A stretch of DNA of 64,000 nucleotides from Paralvinella palmiformis. Lineage: Eukaryota > Annelida > Polychaeta > Terebellida > Alvinellidae. Under the pieces are notes generated by a model, which saw only the letters and a list, made by a program, of their open reading frames with translations, did no database searches and was not told the origin of the DNA. The translations under genes were made by a program, and so were the position numbers. Position 1 is the first letter of the stretch. Each line of letters opens with the position of its first letter. The stretch is taken from the NCBI GenBank assembly GCA_025642065.1, contig JAODUP010000115.1, positions 1-64,000 on the forward strand. The letters are read 5' to 3'. This document shows, piece after piece, positions 10,400 through 21,500 of this stretch.

Positions 10400-11430
10400 C
10401 ATCAAGGTCTTTTGTTTCACGTTGATAATGTTCGGGGAAAGAATAAGTTCATAAGAACTAGAGTTTGTGCTGTATACAGCTTAAAGTTGTCACTATTAAC
10501 TGACCTCGTCCTTGTGTTACCTCTTGTGGTGTACTCCTCTAATGATATTGCCACCCTGCTGCCAACTATCTTATTCATTAGATTGAGTTGAGCTTTCTCC
10601 CATCTGGATTCTAGTGATTCCCAGCCTAGATTATTGATCATATCAGTCACACTAGCAGTATACATTTATGGTTGTTGAGGACAAATCTGGCAGCTTTCCA
10701 TTGGACCGCTTAGACTAATTGGGTGTCTTTGGTTAAATGTGGGTTCCTACAAGACTGTGCCATACTTGAAGTTGAACCATGATCTGGTCAAGGAAAAGTA
10801 CGCTAATTCCATAGTTGTCTAGGACATCTACTTAAGTTGTGCCATAAGAATCCTATCATACTGTTAACCTTGGCTGTTGTTGTGGCAATATGTCGCTCCC
10901 ATCTAAAGTCGTTTGATATTGTGATTCCCAGATATTGAGTGTCATAGACTTGTATTAAGATGCATCCACACAGACTATGAAAGTGTTGAGGTGAGTTCTT
11001 GTTGTTGTTTATTGTCTTTAAAATTTTTTCATCCCTCAAGTGTCAGCCCATTAGGAAAGGGCTGCGAGATCTTGATCCAACACATATTGGTCTCTTGAGT
11101 CCATGATGGGCTTGTAGAGAAGACAATCATCGGCAAAGATCCGTACCTGAGATTGGACGACAGATGGCAGGTCATTTATAAACAATAAGAATAGCAATGA
11201 ACCAAGGACGGTCCCCTGGGGAACACCAAATGCCACATATATATTGTCTGGATGCTCATCATTGACTATGACTGGTGGCGTGATGTAAGGAAGTTGCTGA
11301 TCCAGCTATGTAGATCACCGTTAACACCATAGTGGGAAATGATATGGAAAAATTATCATGCAGGACATTGTCTAAAGCCTTGCTTAGGTCTAAAATGGCA
11401 ACATCAACTGTAATCTTCTAATCAAAATAT
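10400..11430 (-). pseudogene. Non-LTR retrotransposon reverse transcriptase, broken (3' half)
   Basis: Minus-strand frames in order give motif A (LDLSKALDN, about 11370-11410), then [20 protein letters not shown] and the catalytic FADDC (near 11130). After a frame change comes the thumb-like YLGITISNDFRWERHI block, then NLGWESLESRWEKAQLNLM and EYTTRGNTRTRSV at the C-terminus (10417-10665). Order and motifs match a CR1/Jockey-type LINE reverse transcriptase. The YxDD-type aspartates survive, but stops and shifts (for example at 11051 and around 11237) break it. The endonuclease domain is absent, so the copy is 5'-truncated. It lies in the region upstream of TEDC2 in the opposite orientation and is not part of that gene. 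Confidence 0.85.
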
Positions 11431-11459
11431 AACAGAAGGTTATGAAGAGTAATTAGTAG

Positions 11460-11718
11460 CTATGATTCACATGAATCAGGATTGTCCGGGAAATACCAGG
11501 GTGGTAATTACTGGGTGGTATTTCCCGGGAAATACTGCCCTGTCTAATACTCCAAAAGTGGTAAATACCCTTTTTGCACATTATTAATGTAATATGTTTC
11601 TGTTTTGCTCTTCCATTCATTGTTACTTTTATAACTTACTTACCAAGATTTCATTTTATGATAATACAAATATGAAACTTGTATATAGAATATATTGTAT
11701 ATAGAAACATGTGTATCA

Positions 11719-11754
<36 letters not shown>

Positions 11755-12590
11755 AACATATGATGACAAGTGATGACAACTCATGTGACACTGACACATG
11801 TGACACCGGTTGGTATACATGATATAGCGAAAAATATGAGTTTTAATAAGAATATTCCTGTAGCCCTGTTTATAATGGAAAGTATATACTGGAGATGGCG
11901 GACAACTGTGTTTGTTTACAATCATTAATCACCTCAATGACATGAACATAAAAGGAAATACATTTTCTATTAACTTAAATGGTATTCCATTCTAAAACAA
12001 TAGTCAATCGCAAACAAGTTTTGATAATTGGGGGTAACTGGTGGATTATTACAAGGCATTTTCAGTGTTGTTGATCCATCAGCCTGTCAAACCACATACC
12101 ACTAGGGGGGCTGTTGGAAACAGTTTAGCAAGGGGTTATATAAAAATATATATTCAGACATAATTTCCATTTGTACTGGTATGTTTTTCTAATTCTTCAT
12201 GTCTATCTCAGTTAAAAATAAATGTGTGGAACAATATCGGCTTTTCTGATAAAATCCCAGATTTAGTCTAGCAAAAACTATTAAAACCCACCGAGATAGT
12301 GTAAACAAGAATTTGGAAGGGGGCAGATGTTTAAGATAGGACTGGGATTTTATGGCATTTACATAAAAGATATTGGAAAGTGTCAGATGTTTTGATTGAG
12401 TGCAAATCATTTGTGAACTGAACTGATAGCAATCAGGTTGTTTACCATTTTGTAAAATGAGTAGCTAACTGAGCATTTGTAATTTGATGAAGTTACAGTG
12501 TTTGTCAGATACAATAGTGGGGTACATTGTGATTTCATTTCAACTGTATGCATGTGATTATTTTAGTCGACTTTAATTTGTGCTGTATTA
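11460..12590. other. Spacer upstream of TEDC2 exon; (TA)n at 11720-11752
   Basis: Contains CCCGGGAAATAC-type short repeats (11485-11540) and a TA microsatellite. There is an ATG in excellent context at 11892 (GAGATGGCGGACAAC), but no GT after it gives the phase 2 needed for splicing to the exon at 12598, so I do not call it. No other gene is seen. Confidence 0.5.
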
Positions 12591-12597
12591 TTTCCAG

Positions 12598-15500
12598 GGT
12601 CATTTCTACTCTTCAGTTTGTCTATGACATTTGTCAGCAAAGAAGATGTCTCTGTGAGAAAATTAATCAGGATTGTCGTGATCTCCTTCGACCGTGGTGT
12701 GTTATCTTTATAATGTTACTATCACTGATAATGTTGATAACTAACTAGTTCCAAAGGTTTGTTTACTTTATGAAAAATTTACATATACCCTCATACAGAT
12801 GATTATAATGTCCCATCTTTTCTTGGACATGTAGGCCACCTAAAAAGGTACACAGAAACTCAAGACACCAACAAGAAGACAGTCAACAAGTAGAGGTGCC
12901 ATCTCTTGAGCATAAAGGTAGTACAATGTTATGAAATAATCAAATTCCAAAAGCCACCATTGGCGGTTTACCATGTATTGTTAGTTCAGCATACAGGGAC
13001 AAATCTTGAACTAAATGTTTCCAGTCATTAGCCATATTGCTAATACTTCTATAAATATCCATATTAAGATATCTTTACTCTAGATGGGAATATCTTTAAT
13101 ATACCATATATACTTAGGTATAAGTTGAGACATAAAGTTAATTGTTTTATACATGAGTAACACTCAAATACACAAATATTTTATGGAATTTATTGATAAA
13201 CAGACCATACTATCATAGGTAATAATAGAAGAAATGAACAATGCCAGCTGACATATCCTATTTCATAGAACATAACAACTAGCACAGTTATATCACGTAT
13301 CATATTTTTTATATAATCACAGTCACTGTGATTAATTCACCAGTAAGCTTGCCACAAATTCATACATTATATACCAACACGCGACATCACATGACCATAT
13401 ATTTTGATGGGATGAACTTTCTGCAACAAAAAACCATTACCGGTAGACACTATAAGGCAAGCATAGACTTAATTTACTAAGACAATTAGTTGATTAAACA
13501 ATACCTCAAAATAAATAGTCATGACTTCTAAAGTGAATCGATCAACTGTTCTTTGAACTGTATTTTGGTAGCTTCTAAATGGACCTAATTCTTTTGCCAG
13601 GGCAGGTGAGAATTTTCAATTGCAATACTAATATAATATTAGTATAAATGCAATGGAAATAATCATATTCTAGAAATCAACACCAGGTGGCTCAGTGCCC
13701 AATAGGTGACAGCCAGAGGTCTCTGCCCCAAACTTCAACAATACAATATTCTAGTTTATTGTTACATAACAACATACGTTCTGGTTCAGAGTATTATTCT
13801 GACAAACAAATGATAGATGCAGATATAGAATGATCGTTTGCTAAAAATAATAAAGATTCAGACTTGAAAGTTTTTTTTTGATTAAATAATGTACAGACAT
13901 GGATATGAATGAATCTTATTTTTGCACATCATAATTATATTTTAGACTATACTCAATGCACTGCATGCCACATATAAATCAATGCAGGTACAAATACATC
14001 ATAGGAATTTTATTTGAAGTTATTTTATGAACAGTTCTTTTACAATAACATCATTAATATATATATTGGTAAATGGGCATATTATCATTAACACTATTTA
14101 AATTAGTACAACAGTTCATAATAGATACAACTAGATTTTAGCAATGTAGAATAGACAACACAGAGCAAACATTAGGTACTTTACATAAAACTTTATTGTA
14201 TCTGCATATATGTACATATTAACTCATATTGTATATTATGTATGTAAAGTATATTATATTAGAACCATTGTAAATGAAATGTACATATAACTGGACATGA
14301 AATGTGTGGATCCATCAATGCTACTGTACTAGTGCTTGGCAATGCACAAAACAAATTATCAAAAAATCAAATACACATACACACATATGGCAAAAGAAAC
14401 CATTCCCCCCCCAAAAAAAAAATGGTTTGCCACTCACCTTATATATTCATTCAATGCAATACCCTTTGAAGTGAGGCCTGTGTTTCCAGCAAAATCATAC
14501 CAGATACCAAATATGCCATACTGACTGCAGAACACAACAATAGATCTAAAGTAGAGAGCATGTCAAAATTAAAATATGTTCGAGAGAAAATGGACATGAT
14601 CACAAGTGTGTGATAAAATGATTCACAAGTGGAAAGACAAGAATTAATAATAAAATATATTTAATAATGCAATCTTACCAGCAGGAGCCATTCAAATGAA
14701 CTACACAGTGATGTCACAATCAGATCTGTGTAAACCCGATTATGCAATTTAAACAATCAACATTATTTATTGGTGAAAGTAACCTGGAATAGGCAAATTT
14801 TAGAACATATTTTAACTTTTTATTTTAAGAAATGAAACACCCCCAAACTCTGCAAATAACCTGTTCCACAAACAGGTAGCTAATATAGTTTTTGAAGAAT
14901 TGAGGTGGTCTGTCACTGTGAGGCCTGCACCTTTCTGAATTTGCTAAAGGTGATTGATGTTATAATCAGATATCCCATATTATATCCGCTACAGTAGTCT
15001 ATACAAGGTGTAAGAGGGGCATGGATAGCTGTAACGGCACTTCTTGTGTCAATAATAATTATAATATTATTTGGTGTATTATTATATTACATATTATTTG
15101 TACAGCGCCTTTGAATGGCTCCTGCTAGTAAGGGCGCTTTATTAAATATACATTATTATTATTATTATCAAAATCAAAGAACCAAGAACTGAACCTGTAA
15201 GACACCAGATAACAATGACAAACATCAGATATAATACTAAGAACAAATATGTTCTAGGAGCATTGTTCCAACTAGGAATGAAACATAAAGAAAAGTACAT
15301 TAGCATCAGCTGTATCAAATTCACCAGTAATATCACTTTTTTTACCCAAACCAAGGCTGCTTCGTTGAAATTATCACCTTTTTATGCAGACTGTCATAAT
15401 TCAGTAAGGTATTTATTTATTAAATAAATATATGATTACTTGGAACGTCACCGCCCTTTCTATAATTGTATTTAAAAATGTTAAATTTGAAACATAGTCT

Positions 15501-18500
15501 GGTTCTGATTTCTTCTGTTATTTGTAGTCTGTCTTCATTTCTTTCTAATGACCATCATATATTTGAATTAATTCTGTTAAACATTGTCAATGTTTTTGTG
15601 CATCTTTTAATATGGCATAATAATATTGAAACGTACAAAGGAACTACTTTTGCTACAGTGAGAGATATCTTGGGTTATGTTGGAACTGGTTTTTATAATA
15701 GTACACCATCAGTGAAGTGCAACAATCTGCTATAAGTCAGTAAATTACTGTTACTATCACAAGTGGAGAGCTAACAGGACTGCGGGATGATGTCATAGAT
15801 CATGTGATCAGGCAACTTCATTAAAACAATCATTAGAGGTCAGAGAATTGCAGAGAATATTTCCAGTCTTTTTTTATTTGTTTCACAACATTCAAATCCT
15901 TTTCATCATCGACTCACAAAATTACTAACTTGGTAACATTATAGTTAGCTGACAGCAGAAGATATTAGGGCATTCTTTTGCAGAAGCATGGATTCAGATT
16001 CATGCTCATCTTGCTCTTATTTGAACATCTGAAAGTTTTATTAATAATTGTTTTATGGTAATTGTGTCTGTGTAGGTATAAGTACTTTTAGCTTTTAAAG
16101 ATTTCCACAACCGCGTCTTTTTGAAGAAATAAATTATTATTAAATGTGGTAGTTTTCTGAAATTTGCAATGTCTGTCCTGTAGAACTCTCCTACCCAGAT
16201 GATCAAATGAAACAATATTGTTTTGTTGAGCACCATGAATTTTGTCTTTAAATGTTTTGTTAGAAGATGTCATTTGGAAGAAATTATTTTATCATCACTC
16301 ACCGCAATGTTGTTTTGCCAGGATTATGTCATAAAACGTCAAGAGCTTCTAAAATAAAGCTCTTTTCAAGTATTAAAAACAGTCAATAATGAGGTAAGTG
16401 TTGATAAAGCCAACATTTGAGATGAGGTGGTGACGTTTTTCACTCCTCTTCGATCTAGTTCCAGAATTACCTCCAGAAGAGGAACTGGGTCTGACATTAG
16501 TCGAGAAAGCACTGGCAAAAGCAGAAAGGACAAGGAATAGGTTTCATGTTAAGGTAATAATAATAATAATAATAATTTCCTCATCTTATTTCTCCCTTGT
16601 ATCCATACACACGTAAGAAATAGTTCTATATCCATAATGGGCATTTTACCTGTGCACTCCAAAATGCTCGGGGATTGCTGTAAAACAAACCTGATTTAGA
16701 AGTCTACTAGGTATATAATAATCCATGGACTGTTCACCAATTATTACGGGGTGCCTCTGTGGTCTGAGGGTAGTGTGTTGGATCACAGATCACTACCACC
16801 CATGTTCGAATCTCAGCATGGGCATATCTGAAGGTTATTTCATCTTTGACTTCACTTCATTACCTTTGGATATCGCTCAGCCCATTTAGCCTACCTTGTG
16901 CACAAATGTGGCCATAAAGTACCAATAATCGTCATCTTCTTCTTCACCAATTATGATAGATGTAGCATGAATCAATAATGACATTTTCAGCAAATATCAA
17001 AAGTTAGAGCAAGTAAAATCTCAATTTGAAATAATATCATCATCACCCCTTTTTATCAGTATATATTTATAATAATTTGATAATTTCACCATTTCATCTG
17101 TTATTACATCTGTTTTTACTTTCTGGATTCAGTCTGTCTGTCATTCAAATTTTTCTGATACAATTACATTCAAATAAATTTAGAAATATCCTGAACAGAT
17201 GACCATTGTCAATTATATATTCATCATGGATACAGAAACTGTTATTAGACAGTAATGTAGCACATGAGTATGAAGTAAGTCCATCTCAGAATCAGACACA
17301 AGCTTTATCATTTATTTCTGAATGATAAACCTGTGGAAAACCATTGCTGTAAATAAACCTTGTAATTATTGTTACAGTACAAAGATAAGGCAGAGAATAG
17401 TGAAAAAGAAAGACCAAGATCTCTGAAATCCTCTACAGACAACTCAAAGCTATTGACGTCTAAACAGAGAGGTGGATCATCATCGCACAAGAACAGATTA
17501 CTGCCTGGACAGCATAAAACGTCCGATTGTGACAAAGATGACAACATAAATACAATATCACAAAGTCAGCTGAACAGTGTTCTATCTACTGACAGACCAG
17601 GTGCAGTCACCTTAACTGGCCATGGTTCGACTAAAGCGAGATACACACCAGCTCACTTCAAGGCTCCCTTTAACACGCAAAAGCAGGTTAAAGGTCGGAG
17701 CTCAGCCATTAGGGTTAGATCTGCGGACAAGTCTGAACAGAGAGACAATGTGACAGAGACGAGGAAAGTTACCAGCTTTAGGACAGATCCACAGTCCCAT
17801 GTTGTTAGAAAAACTAGTACCAGTGACAAATATTACCGACATCATGATACAACAAATATTGCTGATGAACCATATGATGCTGTACAAGGCAACATGATGC
17901 TCGACAATAAGCTTGATGATGAGGGACTGAGACAAGAATGCCAAGACAATGACAGGAGATTCTGTTTACTCAATGAGGGGTGAGTTGCTTCTTTAATAAT
18001 GACGTTTATGGTGTTAAAGGGAATTTTGACAGACATATTAAGTGAGAAGAGAAATGTCAGATTTTTATTTGTAAATGTCACTTTTAAGTCATAGTTTACT
18101 GTCTCATTACTTTAATGATTTTTATTCCAGTGAATGGTGTATTTGTTATTGATCATGTGTGTGCATGTGTGTGGGGGGTTGGGGGGTTGAGGGTTGGATG
18201 TACTTGGTTACCATTTGTTGAATTAATGGTCAAATTCATCACATCATCTACATCTTAAGAGACTATCCTTTCACTGATCTATTGGGGCCTTTTGAAATAG
18301 GTACTAATTCTATGATCAGAATGCTGCTTATAACAGGATGCTGGGTAATACCTAACAGACACAGGGTGAATTCAATTCTGGAATTGGAATTGCTTAGTTA
18401 AACAAAAACGGAATGGGAATTGATAAATTTGGAATTGAAGTTTCCTGCAAAAAAATTAAATCCACAAATTAATTTAGTATTTAATTTTTAATTCAGAAAT

Positions 18501-21500
18501 ATTTCTTCTGTGACAATCCTACTTGGAATATAAACTGTTTGGGGTAGGCACTCCAAGTAGTTACTCCGAGTAGATATTCAGAGTACCTACTCATGGTAAA
18601 AAGTAGTAGGTAAAAAAGAGTACCAGGCAGGTAAAAAATGGAATTGCAATTTATAAATTTGGAGTTGAATTGGAATTGATAAATTTGATGTGGATTTGGA
18701 ATTGACCTAATGGAATTGACCTGATGTCTGATACCTAATAGATAATTGTTAGATGGTCAAACTTAATATTCCTGAAGTAGCATCATTACTGGAGTTGATC
18801 AACAGTTACAGTTGGGTATAGTTATCTGATTAGTGACAGACTGGTTATAATTCCAAGGTAAGATTTGCAAGAAGCCATATGAGTTTTTCTAATATTTGTG
18901 TTATAATAGAAAATGGCTGTGGTCTTGTTAAGAACCATAAACACGCTTATAGCTTTCATAGCACATGAGTAATCATATATCACAGGCTTTTCGGTATGAT
19001 AGACAGCTTAGGTGTTATTAGAGACAGATTTGACTGTACAGTATCATATGATATTCTGATGGTAAAGATGGCCTGTACTTCGTACTGATAATTGACAGTG
19101 TACGTACCAACAAATCACCCACCACTGGTGTGTTTTCTACAACTGGCGACATTAGCTATTTTCAAAATGTCCTATTATTTATTAATTTGTTTGTGATGTG
19201 TCATTATTTAATTTGGTTTGTCAGTGTTCCATGTCATTCCATGTAGAGTCAATAATAATAATAATGATCACAGTAAATCAATATGTTAATTACTTACAAA
19301 CATTTGTAAATTATTGCGATCATTCTTGTGTTCATGATCCAGTAAAACATTTGCTTTTATTTCTAACCAACAGAAAGCAGTTGTCAATGCCAAGCAGATA
19401 CAACCGACTTCTGACACAAAATCACAAGCTTCAAGAGAAACTGGCAACTGTATACACATCATCCGACAGATCAGAGTCAACTAATTTGGATATGTTTATG
19501 GATCGTCTTCAGCATTTGGCAAGTTTTGTTTACACCATTTGCCAAATTTTAGATTTCATTTACCAAAGTACTGATTCACGCACAGATTCACTCACACAAT
19601 TCATAATTTGAATAAATTAAACAAAGCTATAAGCCACGATCTTGAAAATATTATTCAGTGTAATTTGCTGGATGGAGTTACTACTCAACATAGCTTGTGC
19701 TTAGGTTGTTATAATTTTGGTTCAACAAATTAGTGTCTATTAGCAACATTTCTGATGCATCAAGTGCTAGCTATGTAATCTGAGAAAATATTGCAACTAG
19801 CAGATAATGATCGGCTGTTTTAGTTGTTCATTTCTTGGCAAATGCTATTAATATCCAGCTGAATCACAAATCAAATGATTTTACTTTGGTTCATTGCGTT
19901 ATGTTCCAATGGAGCACTTCATTAGAAAGCAAGTTTAGACATTTATTCCTGTAATATAATTTCACTTTTGTAGCTCATTTTCTGGTGAATGTTAATGTCA
20001 GCAGCAGTGTTTTAGGGCAACTTGTGTGCAAATAGTAGGCTTAATGGGCTTAAGGTGATAAGGCAAAGTTAAAGATGAAATGGGCAGTTTGGTTTAATTT
20101 ACTGTTTTTTTTCTTAGTCTGGCATGTCTACTATTCTTCAGCTTGTCTTTTGTGTTAACATTATTAATATGCAATCATTGTGTATTTCTTAGATTTGCAT
20201 GATTTTATTTACATTTACATAGTTTTACAGTGGACCTGTGATTAACCCACTGCACTGCAGACTTCCAGCTTGCAGGTTTGAGTCTGGCTCATACCCATGT
20301 TTGTGGTATATGATTCCATATACAGACACCCCTCAGCTGTATGTCCTCGTGTGACCAGAGATGGGGCTAAGCAATTCAACTCACTGCCATTTAGAATATA
20401 ACTATAAGAATAATAATAATAATTTTATTATTATTATTATTATAAGTCCTTTCTTAGATATTTAATTGTACAGCATCTATAAATGGCTCCTGCTTGTAAG
20501 GGCATTTTATTAAATCACCATTGTCATCATTATTATTTGTCAATTGTTTGCTTCTAGATAGATACAGATATCAGTGTTGAAGCTGTCAAACTGAGGAAGG
20601 TTCTATCCCTGATCACTGTATATCATACAGTACATAAACTACTCCTTGAGGTACCACTGAGTGTTATTAAATGTGGTAAATATGATCTTTTTCCCTCGAA
20701 TTATAAAAAAAAGGTTTTGTAGCCACCGGTACTATTAATCCTATATATTCATGTGATTTTTCTCATACAGTGATTTGATGAACTGCTTTAGTCAAACAGC
20801 TTGATACTATATTCTTCTGGTTGATCATCCAGTACTGTATAAGAATCAATGCAAAGAAACAGAATGATAATGAATGACCTTTGGCCTTTCGTGATCACCA
20901 GTGAATAAACACTACAAAAGATTGTACAATCTTAATAACGATAGTAAAAAATTATTATCTTCATGAGTATTTTAATAACCTTGTACACTAAATACTATTC
21001 GTAACTGGTACAACCTCTAGGGGCCTCCAGAAAAGTTATGCATGTGGCCTATGATGTACACACCTAAAACCATGATTGGCATTTATAGGGTAGCAAAAAA
21101 TAGGAATGTCCAAATCCACTTAGTAACATATTTTTTTTAAATATATTATTCAACGAAACTTGGGATGTAAAGTTACAGAGATTTGTGTTATTTATTAGAT
21201 ATTTAATATTTAAAAAGGTTCTAGGATACAACATTGTTCTTTATGTTAAGATCATGCTGTGTTTATACACTGGGTCAATTTCCACCATATTCATCTGACA
21301 TATTCACATTATGTCTTCATTACTTTAATAAAACAAATAGTTATATGGCATATCTGATTATAACATGAATCACTTGTGATTTTCAGGCTTGTGCATTAAC
21401 ATTTTCCAGTTAAGACCAACCCCTATTAAAACTTACACATGTCATTGTAAATGTTGGGCTTAACAAACCAATGCTGTTGCATTTATATTTACAATCCTGC

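Noticed and set aside
11892..11940. ATGGCGGACAAC start-like ATG before TEDC2
   Set aside because: Context is good, but none of the following GT sites gives the phase 2 required by the exon at 12598.
16006..16273. Minus-strand ORFs with LINE-like look
   Set aside because: No reverse transcriptase, endonuclease or other motif can be named; likely chance or too decayed.
16747..16830. Possible tRNA genes at the SINE heads
   Set aside because: A and B boxes are present, but cloverleaf stems do not close and the sequence continues as a SINE with target duplications.
17308..18081. Minus-strand ORFs of about 80 codons
   Set aside because: They are shadows of the TEDC2 exon 17378-17979.
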